Positions 24,218 to 33,320 of a DNA stretch of 64,000 nt are shown in pieces. Source of the stretch: an uncultured Eggerthellaceae bacterium (GTDB taxonomy: Bacteria; Actinomycetota; Coriobacteriia; Coriobacteriales; Eggerthellaceae); contig CATKXW010000002.1 in the NCBI GenBank assembly GCA_949840905.1, forward strand, positions 1-64,000. The letters are read 5' to 3'. The position numbers were made by a program, and so were the translations under genes. Under the pieces are notes generated by a model. The model searched no databases and was not told the origin of the DNA. It saw only the letters and a list, made by a program, of their open reading frames with translations. Position 1 is the first letter of the stretch, and each line of letters starts with the position of its first letter.

Positions 24218-26230
24218 ATGATCATTCAGCTAGAATCCGTGGCGAAGTCGTACGGAGGGCGTCAGCTCTTCGATGACGTGTCGCTGCAACTGAACGAGCA
24301 CGACCGCTTGGCCCTCGTGGGGCCGAACGGCGCTGGCAAGACAACGCTTCTGAACATCATCGCCGGACGGGACGACCCCGATACGGGCCGCATCCTGTTC
24401 GCGAAGGGCGCGCAGGTGGGTTATCTCACCCAAGATGCCATCGAGATGGAGGAGCGCTCCATCCTCGAAGAGGTGCTGTCGTCCCAGACCGAGGTGCTGG
24501 ATGCCGAGCGCCGCTTGCGAGAGCTGGAGGCGGCGCTCACCGAGGATGCGACCGAAGCGGAACTGCGGGCGGCTGGGAAGGCGCGAGAGCAGTTCGAGCT
24601 TTTGGGCGGCTATGTGTTCGAGGCGAAGACCAAAAGCGTGCTGTTCGGCCTCGGTTTCACCGAAGCCGATCTGGGACGTTCCACCGGCGAGTTCTCCGGC
24701 GGTTGGCAGATGCGCATCGCTTTGGCGAAGCTGCTAGTGGCCGCGCCGGAGGTGCTGATGCTGGACGAGCCTACCAATCATCTCGACCTGGAGTCGGTGC
24801 GGTGGCTCGAAGGCTTTCTGCGCGCGTATGAGGGAACGGTCATCGTGGTGAGCCACGACCGGGCCTTCATGGACAACATGGTCGATCGAGTGGCGGAGAT
24901 AGACCATGGCCGCGTGAGCCTGTTCAAGGGCAACTATAGCCATTATCTTCGCGAGCGGGTAGAGCGCTTGGAGCGGCTGCGCCTCGAGCGCGCCAAGCAA
25001 GACGAAGAGATCGCCCACCTCGAGGCGTTCGTAGAGAAGTTCCGCTATAAGGCCACCAAGGCGAAGCAGGCCCAAGATCGCATGAAGCGCATCGAGAAGA
25101 TCAAGGCCGAACTGATCGAGATACCGGAGGAGCGCAAGACCGTGCGCTTCTCCTTCGTGCAGCCGCCGCGCACCGGTGACATGGTGGTGCGCTGCGAGCA
25201 TATCATGAAGAGCTACGGCGACACGGTGGTCTATGATGATGCGAGCTTCACCATGCATCGCGGTGACAAGGTGGCTTTAGTAGGGCCGAACGGTGCCGGA
25301 AAATCGACGCTTCTGAAGATGGTAGCGGGCGTGGAGGAGCCGGATGCGGGCGTCATCGAGTACGGCACGAACGTCGAGCTCACCTACTATGCACAGCATC
25401 AGCTTGACGAGCTGAACGTGGGCAACACGGTGTTCGAGGAGCTCGACCACGCGGCGCCTAGCTGGTCCATATCGCAGGTGCGCTCGCTTCTGGGCGCGTT
25501 CCTGTTCTCCGGCGATGCGGTGGAGAAGAGGGTCGGCGTTCTGTCGGGCGGCGAGAAGAGCCGTCTGGCCTTGGCTAAGATGCTGGTGGCACCGAAGCCG
25601 CTGCTATGTTTGGACGAGCCGACGAACCATCTCGATATCGCGAGCACCGACATCTTGGAGCGCGCGCTCAACAGCTTCGAGGGTACGATCCTGCTGATCA
25701 CCCACGATCGTCATCTGATACGGTCGGTGGCGAACCGCATCGTGGAGATAACCCCAGGCCGTATCACGACCTATGATGGCGACTATGATTACTATCTATA
25801 TAAGTCCGGACAGCTCGATGGTCCGGAGCCTGCGGGGGATTCGTTGGTGGATGCGGTGTTCGACGAGCCGCAAGAGGGCGATCCGGGCAAACCGGCAGAT
25901 GCTGCCGTGGAGCGACGTAGCCAGAGCGCGCCGAAGACCAAAGAGCAGAAGCGCGCCGAAGCAGAGGCGCGGAACAAGGCTTACGCTCTTCAGAAGGAGA
26001 AGCGCCAGCGCCTTGCCGAGCTGGATGCTGCGATCGAGCGCGATCAGGAGCGCCTCGATGAGCTGTTGGCGCTCATGGCCGATCCTGACTTCTATACGAG
26101 AGAAGAAGGCACGAGCGATGTCATCGCCGAGCACGGAGAGCTGAAGAAGCGCCTCGACGAAGCAGAGGCCGAGTGGTTCGAGCTGAGCGAAGAGCTGGAA
26201 GCTCAGATGAAGGAGCTCGCGGAAGGATAG
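24218..26230 (+). CDS. ABC-F family ATPase
   Basis: A 670-aa soluble protein with two ABC cassettes and no membrane span. Cassette 1 has [15 protein letters not shown] and [12 protein letters not shown]; cassette 2 has [22 protein letters not shown] and [13 protein letters not shown] charged interdomain linker (about 240-310) and a long C-terminal coiled coil (about 560-670) are typical of the ABC-F proteins Uup and YdiF. These act on ribosomes or nucleic acids rather than in transport. Residue-level family assignment (translation factor, Uup-like, or antibiotic protection) is not possible by eye. The ribosome-binding site is GAAGGAG, and the gene lies 61 bases after pilT. Confidence 0.9.
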   Translation: MIIQLESVAKSYGGRQLFDDVSLQLNEHDRLALVGPNGAGKTTLLNIIAGRDDPDTGRILFAKGAQVGYLTQDAIEMEERSILEEVLSSQTEVLDAERRLRELEAALTEDATEAELRAAGKAREQFELLGGYVFEAKTKSVLFGLGFTEADLGRSTGEFSGGWQMRIALAKLLVAAPEVLMLDEPTNHLDLESVRWLEGFLRAYEGTVIVVSHDRAFMDNMVDRVAEIDHGRVSLFKGNYSHYLRERVERLERLRLERAKQDEEIAHLEAFVEKFRYKATKAKQAQDRMKRIEKIKAELIEIPEERKTVRFSFVQPPRTGDMVVRCEHIMKSYGDTVVYDDASFTMHRGDKVALVGPNGAGKSTLLKMVAGVEEPDAGVIEYGTNVELTYYAQHQLDELNVGNTVFEELDHAAPSWSISQVRSLLGAFLFSGDAVEKRVGVLSGGEKSRLALAKMLVAPKPLLCLDEPTNHLDIASTDILERALNSFEGTILLITHDRHLIRSVANRIVEITPGRITTYDGDYDYYLYKSGQLDGPEPAGDSLVDAVFDEPQEGDPGKPADAAVERRSQSAPKTKEQKRAEAEARNKAYALQKEKRQRLAELDAAIERDQERLDELLALMADPDFYTREEGTSDVIAEHGELKKRLDEAEAEWFELSEELEAQMKELAEG

Positions 26231-26239
26231 GGTCATCCG

Positions 26240-26701
26240 ATGCTAGAGATCGTGCTCGTCGAGCCCGAGATACCTCAGAATGCAGGCAACATCGCACGGA
26301 CATGCGCTTGTGTCGGAGCGCGGCTGCATCTGGTGGAGCCCATGGGGTTCCGCCTGACCGACAAGTTCATGAGGCGTTCTGGCTGCGATTACTGGAACGA
26401 CGTGGAGGTCGTGCGCTGGTCGTGCCTCGCAGCCTTTCTCGAGGCGAACGGGGAGGCGGAGCTGCATCTGTTCACGGGCACCGCGCAGCGGCGCTACGAT
26501 GAAGCGTCCTATGGCGAGGGCTGCTTCCTCCTCTTCGGTCGTGAGAGTCGCGGGCTCGATGTTGCGCTCCTTGCGCGCTATCAGGGCCGTTGCGTGCGCA
26601 TTCCCATGCAAGAGGGCGCACGTTCTCTCAATCTCTCCAATGCGGTAGCCATAGCCGCTTACGAGGCCCTACGTCAGATCGGGTTCCAGGGTCTTTGCTA
26701 A
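26240..26701 (+). CDS. trmL: tRNA (cytidine/uridine-34-2'-O)-methyltransferase TrmL
   Basis: A small SPOUT-class methyltransferase that 2'-O-methylates the wobble base of some leucine tRNAs. The 153-aa protein has the family N-terminus (VEPEIPQNAGNIARTC) and the knot motifs LFGRESRGLD, IPMQEGARSLNLSNAVAI. Its length and motif order match TrmL/CspR rather than the larger TrmH-type proteins. It starts nine bases after the ABC-F gene stop and is probably co-transcribed with it. The 219-base region after it contains no supportable gene. Confidence 0.9.
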   Translation: MLEIVLVEPEIPQNAGNIARTCACVGARLHLVEPMGFRLTDKFMRRSGCDYWNDVEVVRWSCLAAFLEANGEAELHLFTGTAQRRYDEASYGEGCFLLFGRESRGLDVALLARYQGRCVRIPMQEGARSLNLSNAVAIAAYEALRQIGFQGLC

Positions 26702-26906
26702 GACGCTCGACGTGCCCTAAGGTAGACGGACCCGGACCCTTCGCGGCCGGCGCGCTCGCTCAGAGCTGCTAGGCCTGTTCGAGCAGAGGGTCGTGTGCTC
26801 CTCGCTGTCGAGCGATGGTCTCTGCTCGGCGTCACCGTCGCCCCTTCAGTCGTTCCTCACCCCTTTTTTCGGCTGATGGGCGATGGTGGCCTCGTCCATT
26901 ATGGGA

Positions 26907-26912
26907 TACACT
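26907..26912 (+). promoter_or_regulatory. Putative -10 box directly before the M50 protease gene
   Basis: TACACT ends nine bases before the ATG at 26921, so transcription would begin at or next to the start codon. Only a weak GGTGAG with two-base spacing could serve as a ribosome-binding site. No good -35 is seen. The rest of the 26702-26920 gap shows only short imperfect hairpins and a TTTTTT run at 26864-26869. Confidence 0.4.
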
Positions 26913-26920
26913 GGTGAGCT

Positions 26921-27604
26921 ATGTTCCTGACCGACGACATCATCTATTACCTCTGCGCGATCCTGAGCTTCGTGCCGGCGCTGGTGCTGCACGAGGTGGC
27001 CCATGGCCTTGCGGCCTACAAGCTGGGCGATCCCACTGCGAAGCGGGCAGGGCGCCTCTCGCTCAATCCGCTGAAGCATATCGACCCGCTCGGCACCGTC
27101 CTTTTGCCCCTCATGCTCATGATCGCCCACATGCCCATGTTCGGCTACGCCAAGCCAGTGCCCTATGACCCGCACTATTTCAAGGATGCGCGCACGGGTG
27201 ATTTCATCACCGGCATTGCCGGACCGTTGGCGAACCTGTTGTTGGCGGGGGCTGCGGCGCTGTTGGCGTGGGCCCTCTACGATGTGGCGCCCGGTCTATT
27301 GAGCAACGAGCTCTTCCGCATCTTCTACTTGACGTTCCTGCCGATGTTCGCGCTGACCAATCTCTATCTCATGTTCTTCAACCTGCTGCCCATCCCGCCG
27401 CTCGATGGCTCGTCCATCTTCGCGCTGCTGCTGCCGAAGAGATACTTGCCTCGCTACTATTCCATCCAGCAGTACGCCTTTCCCGTCTTCATGATCGTCA
27501 TCATCGTGTTCCCGTACCTGTTCGGATTCAATCCGTTCTCGTGGTACCTCGATCTGACGGCGGGCAATCTGGCGAACCTCCTGTTCCCGTTCAGGATCGC
27601 CTGA
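26921..27604 (+). CDS. Site-2-type membrane zinc metalloprotease (M50)
   Basis: A 227-aa integral-membrane protease of the short M50 group. The zinc motif HEVAH is in the first helix (H24, E25, H28), and the third ligand region is LLPIPPLDGSS, with the aspartate in the conserved PLDG. There are four to six hydrophobic segments, and no PDZ or CBS domain as in RseP or SpoIVFB relatives. The substrate is unknown. It precedes scpA-scpB-rluB, a common arrangement in Gram-positive genomes. Translation may be leaderless, given the -10 box immediately upstream. Confidence 0.92.
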   Translation: MFLTDDIIYYLCAILSFVPALVLHEVAHGLAAYKLGDPTAKRAGRLSLNPLKHIDPLGTVLLPLMLMIAHMPMFGYAKPVPYDPHYFKDARTGDFITGIAGPLANLLLAGAAALLAWALYDVAPGLLSNELFRIFYLTFLPMFALTNLYLMFFNLLPIPPLDGSSIFALLLPKRYLPRYYSIQQYAFPVFMIVIIVFPYLFGFNPFSWYLDLTAGNLANLLFPFRIA

Positions 27605-27641
27605 GCGCTCGCGTTGCGACGAGAGGGGAGGAAGGCGGACC

Positions 27642-28433
27642 ATGTCCTATAAAGTGCGCATCGAGAACTTCGAAGGACCCTTCGATCTGCTGTTGCACCT
27701 CGTGAGCCGCCAGAAGGTGGACATCGGGGCCATCAACATCACCGAGATAGCCGACCAGTATCTCGCCGAGATAGCGCGGATGGACAGCCTCGATCTGGAT
27801 GTGGCCTCCGACTTTCTGCTGGTGGCCTCCACCCTGTTGGAGATAAAGGCTCAAAGCCTCGTCCCGCGCGTCACCGAAGCGCTCGACGAGGAGATCGCAG
27901 AACTGGCTCCCAGCGAGGCGCGCGACCTTTTGGTGGAGCGTCTGGTGGAGTACAAGAAGTTCAAGAACGCCACCATCGAGCTGTACGCGCGCTATGCCGC
28001 CGAGGGCCGCATGCACACGCGCCCCTTCGGGCCCGATGCGCCGTTCTTGCAGGTGATGCCTGACTTCCTGCGCAACGTCACGTTAGAGCGGCTGGCTCAG
28101 GCAGCAGCGGGAGCCCTTGCGCGACGCGAGGTGTTCCTGCTCGAATCGGAGCACATCGCCGCCAAGCCCATTCCCGTGGAGACGCACGTGCGCAGCATCC
28201 ATGAGCGCATCCGTGTGCGAAAGCATCTGCTCTTCTCGGAAGTGGTGGCCGAAGATCCCACCCCTCAGATCGTGGTGGTGTCCTTCTTGGCGCTGTTGGA
28301 GCTGTACAAGCGTCGCATGGTGGATCTGCGTCAGAGCGAGGAGTTCGGCGACATCGCCATCGATTACATCGAAGGTTCCGGAGAGCTGAACCTGGTGGGC
28401 GAGGATGCCATCGATTCGGTGGAAGAGGAGTGA
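27642..28433 (+). CDS. scpA: Segregation and condensation protein A
   Basis: ScpA is the kleisin subunit of the bacterial SMC condensin: it bridges the SMC heads and binds ScpB dimers. The 263-aa protein opens with the family signature FEGPFDLLLHLVSRQKVDI, which belongs to the N-terminal helical domain. The middle is variable (about 85-185), and a C-terminal winged-helix region (VVVSFLALLELYKRRMV) binds the SMC head. A strong GAGGGGAGGAAGG lies upstream of ATG 27642. The gene overlaps or abuts scpB at its stop. Confidence 0.95.
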   Translation: MSYKVRIENFEGPFDLLLHLVSRQKVDIGAINITEIADQYLAEIARMDSLDLDVASDFLLVASTLLEIKAQSLVPRVTEALDEEIAELAPSEARDLLVERLVEYKKFKNATIELYARYAAEGRMHTRPFGPDAPFLQVMPDFLRNVTLERLAQAAAGALARREVFLLESEHIAAKPIPVETHVRSIHERIRVRKHLLFSEVVAEDPTPQIVVVSFLALLELYKRRMVDLRQSEEFGDIAIDYIEGSGELNLVGEDAIDSVEEE

Positions 28434-28441
28434 TCAGCCCT

Positions 28442-29191
28442 ATGTTCGAAGGATTGCAAGAGGACCAGCTGCAGGGCGCGGTGGAAGCCATGCTGTTCGT
28501 GACCGACGAGCCGGTGGGCACCCTCACCTTGGCCGAGATGCTCGAATGCGAGCCGGCCCAGGTGGAAAGCGCGCTAGTCGGCTTGCGAGAGCGCTTGGAG
28601 AGCGCTGATCGCGGCATCCAGCTGCGAGAGGTGGCGGGCGGTTGGCGGCTGTTCACGCACCCGGCCTATCATGAGCTCATCGAGCGCTACGTGCTCTCGT
28701 GGGATACGCGCAAGCTCTCCCAAGCAGCCATGGAGACCCTCGCTATCGTGGCCTACCTGCAACCGGTGACGCGCCAGGGCGTGGCCTCGATGCGTGGCGT
28801 GAGCTCTGATTCGTCATTGAGCTCCCTGATAGAGAAGGGGCTCGTGCGTGAGATGGGGACCGCCGAGGCGCCCGGCAACCCGACGCTGTACGGCACCACT
28901 CGCGTCTTCCTCGAGAAGTTCGGGCTGCGCTCACCGAAGGATCTTCCCGATATCGCCGAGTTCGCTCCGGACGAGGAGACCCGTCGCCTCATCACCGAAC
29001 GGCTGAGCGCCACGCGCAGCAACGTGGTGCTGAGCGAAGGGGAGGCAGCTGCCGCTGTCGGAGCGGTCCTCGCGGCGACCGATCCTTCCGAGGGCACCGA
29101 CGGCCTCCTCGCTGAGGCCATGGCTGCTACTCTCGGCACCGTCGAGAAGATAGACTTCGATTCCCTCACGTTCGAGACCGACGACGAGTAG
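28442..29191 (+). CDS. scpB: Segregation and condensation protein B
   Basis: ScpB forms dimers that hold ScpA in the SMC complex. It has two winged-helix domains; the second contains the well-conserved TLAIVAYLQPVTRQGVASMR segment and GLVREMG. The C-terminal roughly 60 residues are low-complexity and acidic. I use ATG 28442 (249 aa), with GAGGAG 12 bases upstream. GTG 28430, overlapping the scpA stop as GTGA, is an equally serious candidate. It lies between scpA and rluB, as expected. Confidence 0.93.
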   Translation: MFEGLQEDQLQGAVEAMLFVTDEPVGTLTLAEMLECEPAQVESALVGLRERLESADRGIQLREVAGGWRLFTHPAYHELIERYVLSWDTRKLSQAAMETLAIVAYLQPVTRQGVASMRGVSSDSSLSSLIEKGLVREMGTAEAPGNPTLYGTTRVFLEKFGLRSPKDLPDIAEFAPDEETRRLITERLSATRSNVVLSEGEAAAAVGAVLAATDPSEGTDGLLAEAMAATLGTVEKIDFDSLTFETDDE

Positions 29192-29192
29192 C

Positions 29193-30062
29193 ATGGTACG
29201 ACCGAAGGGAAGCGAGGGTCACCGGGCCTCGGAGCGAATGCGTCTCCAGAAGTACCTGGCACGCGCGGGCCTAGCTTCTCGGCGCGCCTGCGAGACGATC
29301 ATCGTCGAGGGCCGCGTGAGCGTCAACGGAGAGGTGGTCACCGCATTGGGCACGAAGGTGGGTCCGACCGATGAGGTGCGCGTCGATGGCGAGGTGGTGG
29401 AGCCCCTCGCCCAGCAGATGACGCTCATGCTGCACAAGCCGGCCGGCTATGTGACCACCATGGACGATCCTCAAGGGCGACCTTGCGTGGCAGAGCTCGT
29501 GCCCCTCTCCGAGCATCCGTCGCTGTATCCCATCGGGCGCCTCGACGCCGACACCACAGGGCTTCTGCTCTTCACCACCGATGGGGAGCTGGGTCATGGC
29601 CTCCTACATCCGAGCCATCACGTGGACAAGACCTATCTCGCCATGGTCGAGGGGGATCCTGACCCGGTGGCGCTCGACCGCTTGCGGGCGGGCGTGGAGC
29701 TGGAGGACGGCATGACCGCTCCGGCTTCCGTCGAGCTTCTGGACGGGGCGGCGCGAGAGGAGGCGGTGGCTGCCATAGGGGACGGTCCGCAGGCGAGCGG
29801 CAACGGGCGCCGCCATGGGGGCAAGCGCTCTCGCGATGCCCTGGCATCGGGCGCCTCCTATGTGCGCGTGCGCATCCATGAGGGTCGCAAACGCCAGGTG
29901 CGCCGCATGTTCGAGGCTATCGGGCACCCGGTCATCGCGCTCCATCGCGCTTCCTTCGGACCGCTCGTCTTGGGCGGCACGGTGCGAGGGGAGTGGCGGG
30001 AGCTGACCGTCGATGAGGTGGCGGCGTTGCGCCGTGCCTCTGGCACGGACGGATCAGCCTGA
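29193..30062 (+). CDS. rluB: Ribosomal large subunit pseudouridine synthase (RluB family)
   Basis: The enzyme isomerises uridines of 23S rRNA (or another RluB/RsuA-type target) to pseudouridine. An N-terminal S4 RNA-binding domain (MRLQKYLARAGLASRRACE) is followed by the catalytic domain with GRLDADTTGLLLFT, whose aspartate is the nucleophile. The protein is 289 aa with a roughly 40-residue glycine/arginine-rich insertion around 185-220. The ATG at 29193 lacks a clear ribosome-binding site and begins one base after the scpB stop. ATG 29238, with GGAG just upstream, would start right at the S4 domain. Confidence 0.9.
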   Translation: MVRPKGSEGHRASERMRLQKYLARAGLASRRACETIIVEGRVSVNGEVVTALGTKVGPTDEVRVDGEVVEPLAQQMTLMLHKPAGYVTTMDDPQGRPCVAELVPLSEHPSLYPIGRLDADTTGLLLFTTDGELGHGLLHPSHHVDKTYLAMVEGDPDPVALDRLRAGVELEDGMTAPASVELLDGAAREEAVAAIGDGPQASGNGRRHGGKRSRDALASGASYVRVRIHEGRKRQVRRMFEAIGHPVIALHRASFGPLVLGGTVRGEWRELTVDEVAALRRASGTDGSA

Positions 30063-30101
30063 TGGACCTCGCTCGATAGCTCTCAAGTCTTCTCGATACG
30101 A

Positions 30102-30133
30102 AAAAGGCACCGGCTATGAAGTCGGTGCCTTTT
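30102..30133. terminator. Bidirectional terminator between rluB and sstT
   Basis: A perfect 11-bp inverted repeat, AAAAGGCACCG (30102-30112) and CGGTGCCTTTT (30123-30133), has a 10-base loop. The A and T runs at its ends give a T tract in both directions, which suits the convergent genes. Confidence 0.88.
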
Positions 30134-30169
30134 CATCATGCGATGGGTCGAAGAGCGAAGGAGGAGGGG

Positions 30170-31459
30170 CTAGGCGATCTCGTCGTAGGCGAACTCGTCT
30201 TTGCCCAGCTTCACTTCCTTGCCCTCCTTGATCATCTGGCGGTACTCCGCGGTAGCGGTGAACACCACGTCAGAGGAGGAGTTCAGGCCGGTCTCGCAGG
30301 AGTCTTGGATCACGCCGATGATGAAGCCGATGGCCACCACCTGCATGGCGATGTCGTTGCTGATGCCGAACAGCGAGCAGCACAGCGGGATGAGCAGAAG
30401 GGAGCCGCCGGCCACACCGGAAGCGCCGCAGGCGCTGATCGCAGCGAGCACCGAGAGGATGACGGCGGTGATGGGGTTCACGTCGAGGCCCATGGTGTAG
30501 GCCGTGGCCATGGTCATCACCGTGATGGTGACGGCTGCGCCGGCCATGTTGATGGTGGCACCAAGGGGGATGGACACCGAGTAGTTGTCCTTGTCGAGGC
30601 CGAGCTTGCGGCACAGTTCCATGTTCACCGGGATGTTCGCGGCGGAGGAGCGGGTGAAGAACGCCGTGAGGCCCGAATCCTTCAGGCAGCGCAGCACCAA
30701 CGGATAGGGGTTCTTGCGCGTGGCGATGAATACGATGAGCGGGTTGGTGATCAGCGCGATGAACGCCATGCAGCCCACCAGCACCAAGATGATGCGCCCG
30801 TATTCGACGAATATCTCGAGGCCGGAGGTGGCTACGGAGTTGTACACCAGACCGAGGATCCCGAAGGGCGCCAGCGAGATGACCCAGCGCACCACCTTCG
30901 AAACGGCGTCGGAAACAGCGGTGAACACGTCTTTGGTGGCCTGCTTGGCGGAACGCAGCGCCACGCCGAGCACGATGGCCCAAGCGAGGATGCCGATATA
31001 GTTCGCATCGGTGAGCGAACCGATGGGGTTCGAGGTGATGTTGAGCAGAAGCGTCGAGAGCACCACGCCCACGTCAGAGGGGGACGACTGCTCGATATCG
31101 GGATCGACCACCAGGGTGAGGGCGGTGGGGAACAGGTAACTGGCGATGACCGCGACGATGGCCGCCACCAGGGTGGAGACGATGTAGAGCACTACCACCG
31201 TCTTCATCGAGCCGGCGGTCTTGGCGTTGCATAGGGCGCTGATGACCAAGAAGAACACGAGCACCGGCGCTACGGCCTTCAGGGCGTTGACGAACAGGTT
31301 GCCCAGCAGGATGAGGAACTGGCTTATGGCCTCTAGCGTGGCATCGTCGCCGCCGACTGGCACGACCAGCGCCAAGATGACGCCGATGACGAGGCCGACG
31401 ATGATGCGCTTGATCAAGCTGATCTCGTTGTACTTCTTGAGCACTTCCTTGACGGTCAT
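30170..31459 (-). CDS. sstT: Serine/threonine:Na+ symporter SstT
   Basis: A 429-aa polytopic membrane protein of the dicarboxylate/amino-acid:cation symporter family. SstT imports L-serine and L-threonine with sodium. It shows the SstT-like N-terminus (KYNEISLIKRIIVGLVIGV), re-entrant hairpin serine/glycine segments (FFTRSSAANIPVNM), and the C-terminal SACGASGVAGGSLLLIPL region that forms the substrate site. Its start is followed upstream by an AT-rich TTATATAAG that may be part of the promoter. It is a single gene between the rluB terminator and tRNA-Leu, both facing the same way as sstT or converging on it. Confidence 0.94.
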   Translation of the reverse strand: MTVKEVLKKYNEISLIKRIIVGLVIGVILALVVPVGGDDATLEAISQFLILLGNLFVNALKAVAPVLVFFLVISALCNAKTAGSMKTVVVLYIVSTLVAAIVAVIASYLFPTALTLVVDPDIEQSSPSDVGVVLSTLLLNITSNPIGSLTDANYIGILAWAIVLGVALRSAKQATKDVFTAVSDAVSKVVRWVISLAPFGILGLVYNSVATSGLEIFVEYGRIILVLVGCMAFIALITNPLIVFIATRKNPYPLVLRCLKDSGLTAFFTRSSAANIPVNMELCRKLGLDKDNYSVSIPLGATINMAGAAVTITVMTMATAYTMGLDVNPITAVILSVLAAISACGASGVAGGSLLLIPLCCSLFGISNDIAMQVVAIGFIIGVIQDSCETGLNSSSDVVFTATAEYRQMIKEGKEVKLGKDEFAYDEIA

Positions 31460-31508
31460 GGTGGATCCCTTCGGTCACTTATATAAAGAGAGATGCCATG
31501 CGCGAAGA

Positions 31509-31594
31509 TGGTGCGGGCGAAAGGACTTGAACCTTCACGGGGGTTGCCCACCAGAACCTAAATCTGGCGCGTCTGCCAATTCCGCCACGCCCGC
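31509..31594 (-). tRNA. tRNA-Leu (anticodon TAG)
   Basis: Reading the minus strand, the acceptor stem GCGGGCG/CGCCCGC closes a type II tRNA with a long variable arm. The anticodon stem CCAGA/TCTGG carries loop TTTAGGT, so the anticodon is TAG (leucine, CTN codons). The T arm reads GGTTCAAGTCC, and CCA is encoded at 31509-31511. It lies 50 bases upstream of sstT on the same strand. Confidence 0.95.
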
Positions 31595-31623
31595 TCATAT
31601 CACGATGACATCGCATTTCGACC

Positions 31624-31637
31624 GAGAACCGGTTCTC
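31624..31637. repeat. 14-bp perfect palindrome upstream of tRNA-Leu and tig
   Basis: GAGAACCGGTTCTC is a perfect inverted repeat without spacer, the shape of a dimeric repressor operator. It lies 30 bases upstream of tRNA-Leu (minus) and about 200 bases upstream of tig (plus). Two small hairpins follow: GAAGCG/CGCTTC at 31648-31661 and GTTCT/AGAAC at 31671-31685. Confidence 0.55.
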
Positions 31638-31763
31638 TGATGCGCCGGAAGCGGGCGCTTCGGGGGACGGGTTCTGCGGTAGAACACGACCAATTCTAGC
31701 AGATTCCCTCCATGAAACCTGCAGATATAGGCGAGCGTGAAGGGTGCGCGATGGGGCCAGGTG

Positions 31764-31772
31764 TGAGATAAT
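31764..31772 (+). promoter_or_regulatory. Extended -10 promoter of tig
   Basis: TGAGATAAT fits the extended -10 pattern (TG-N-TATAAT with one mismatch) 66 bases before the tig GTG. A small hairpin GTGCGC/GCGCAC (31782-31799) lies in the predicted leader. Confidence 0.5.
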
Positions 31773-31838
31773 CTGAACTCCGTGCGCATGATGGCGCACC
31801 GGCATGATAAGACCATCCGATAGAAGAAGGACCTGCCC

Positions 31839-33161
31839 GTGAACACCGCCGTGAAACCTCTGGAAGACAACACCATCGAAGTGACCGTCACCGTCGACGG
31901 CAAGGAGGTGGATTCCCAGATCGCCAAGGTCTATCGGGAATTCGCGAACAAGTACAGCTTCCCGGGCTTCCGCAAGGGCAAAGCGCCCCGTCCGGTGATC
32001 GATAACGCGTTGGGCGGCCCCGAAGCGGTGCTCGCCAGCGTGACCGAGGCCGTGATCAACGACGCCTACCCGCTCGTCGTCGAAGAAGAAGGGCTGTTCC
32101 CGGTGGGCCAGCCGACCTTCGGCGAGGACATGGGCACCGTGACAGCGGGCGAGCCCTACATGTTCACCTTCACCTTGGCCGTGAAGCCCGAGGTGGAGCT
32201 GACGAGCTACGAGCCGGTGGCGGTGGAGCTGCCGGAAGCTGGTGCCAACGATGCCGAGATCGACGAGCAGATCGACGTGCTGCTCGACCACTACGGCACC
32301 TATGAGGATACCGACGAGGCGCTGTCGATGGACACCTCCGCCGACCTGGCCATGAAGGCCACCGACGAGTCTGGCGAGCCCATCGAGCTGCTGCAGAGCG
32401 CCACGCGCCTCTACACCCCTGGCACCGGTCTGCTCTCCGAGGCGTTCGACGAGCAGGTCTGCGGCATGAAGAAGGGCGAGACGCGCACCTTCACCCTGGA
32501 CGTTCCCGCGGAGGAGGCGGCCATCCTGCTGCAGGACCAGGCGGGCAAGCCGGTGGCCTTCGAGGTGACCGTGAACGCCGTGCAGAAGCGCGTGAAGCCG
32601 GAGCTCACCGACTCGTGGGTGAAAGAGACCCTGGGCCTCGAGGATATGGCGGATCTGCGCAAGAACGTCGCTGATTCCATGGAGAAGCAGAAGGCCGACA
32701 TCATCCCTCGCATCAAGGAGAACGCCGTGGGCGCAGCCCTCGCCGAGCGCTTCGAGGGGGAGGCTCCCGAGGGTATGGTGGAGCAGGAGGAGGCCACGCT
32801 CTTGCAGGACTTCTTCACCCAGCTGCAGCGTCAGGGCGTGGGATTCGACGCTTATCTGGCGGCTCAGGGCCTCACTTCTGATGGCTTCAAAGAGGACGTG
32901 AAGCTGCAGGCGGCCGATAACGCTAAACAGCAGCTGGCCCTCGATGCTTGGGCGCGCCATAAGGGCATCACGGCCACCCCTGACGAGATCACGGCGGAGT
33001 TCGTGAAGGCGAACGTAGAGGATCCGGCGGCGCTCGAGAAGGAATGGCGCGACAGCGGCCGTCTCTTCATGATCCGCGAGGGCATCGTGCGTGCCAAGGC
33101 CATGAAGGACGCCATGGATACCGCTGTGGTGACCGAGAAGCCTTACGAGCCGGCGAAGTGA
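31839..33161 (+). CDS. tig: Trigger factor
   Basis: A ribosome-associated chaperone and peptidyl-prolyl isomerase that meets nascent chains at the exit tunnel. At 440 aa it has the normal three-part design. The N-terminal ribosome-binding domain contains the FRKGKAPRPVI variant of the signature loop. The FKBP-like domain lies around residues 150-245 (LFDEQVCGMKKGETRTF region), and a helical C-terminal chaperone domain follows. The GTG start has AAGAAGGA seven bases upstream. It precedes clpP-clpX, the typical arrangement. Confidence 0.96.
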   Translation: MNTAVKPLEDNTIEVTVTVDGKEVDSQIAKVYREFANKYSFPGFRKGKAPRPVIDNALGGPEAVLASVTEAVINDAYPLVVEEEGLFPVGQPTFGEDMGTVTAGEPYMFTFTLAVKPEVELTSYEPVAVELPEAGANDAEIDEQIDVLLDHYGTYEDTDEALSMDTSADLAMKATDESGEPIELLQSATRLYTPGTGLLSEAFDEQVCGMKKGETRTFTLDVPAEEAAILLQDQAGKPVAFEVTVNAVQKRVKPELTDSWVKETLGLEDMADLRKNVADSMEKQKADIIPRIKENAVGAALAERFEGEAPEGMVEQEEATLLQDFFTQLQRQGVGFDAYLAAQGLTSDGFKEDVKLQAADNAKQQLALDAWARHKGITATPDEITAEFVKANVEDPAALEKEWRDSGRLFMIREGIVRAKAMKDAMDTAVVTEKPYEPAK

Positions 33162-33320
33162 CCTGACGGGCCTTTCGCTAAGAGAGTGTCCGCTGGGTGC
33201 AGCCCGTCACCATCATCCGGGTATGAGCGAGAAAGGGCGGCTCTTATGAGCCGCCGCGCTGAAGATACCGTATAGAGCAACGCAGAAGAGCACACCAGTC
33301 TACGAAAGCGAGGCGACCTT
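33162..33320 (+). promoter_or_regulatory. tig-clpP intergenic region with two hairpins and -10 box
   Basis: Two hairpins are visible: TGACGGGC (33164-33171) with GCCCGTCA (33202-33209), and GGCGGCTC (33236-33243) with GAGCCGCC (33248-33255) around a TTAT loop. Neither has a T tract. TATAGA at 33271-33276 is a possible -10 box for clpP, 45 bases before its ATG. Confidence 0.45.

Noticed and set aside
30116-31234. Plus-strand open frame of 372 codons opposite sstT
   Set aside because: The translation is histidine/aspartate/glycine-rich with no domain; the minus strand encodes a clear symporter.
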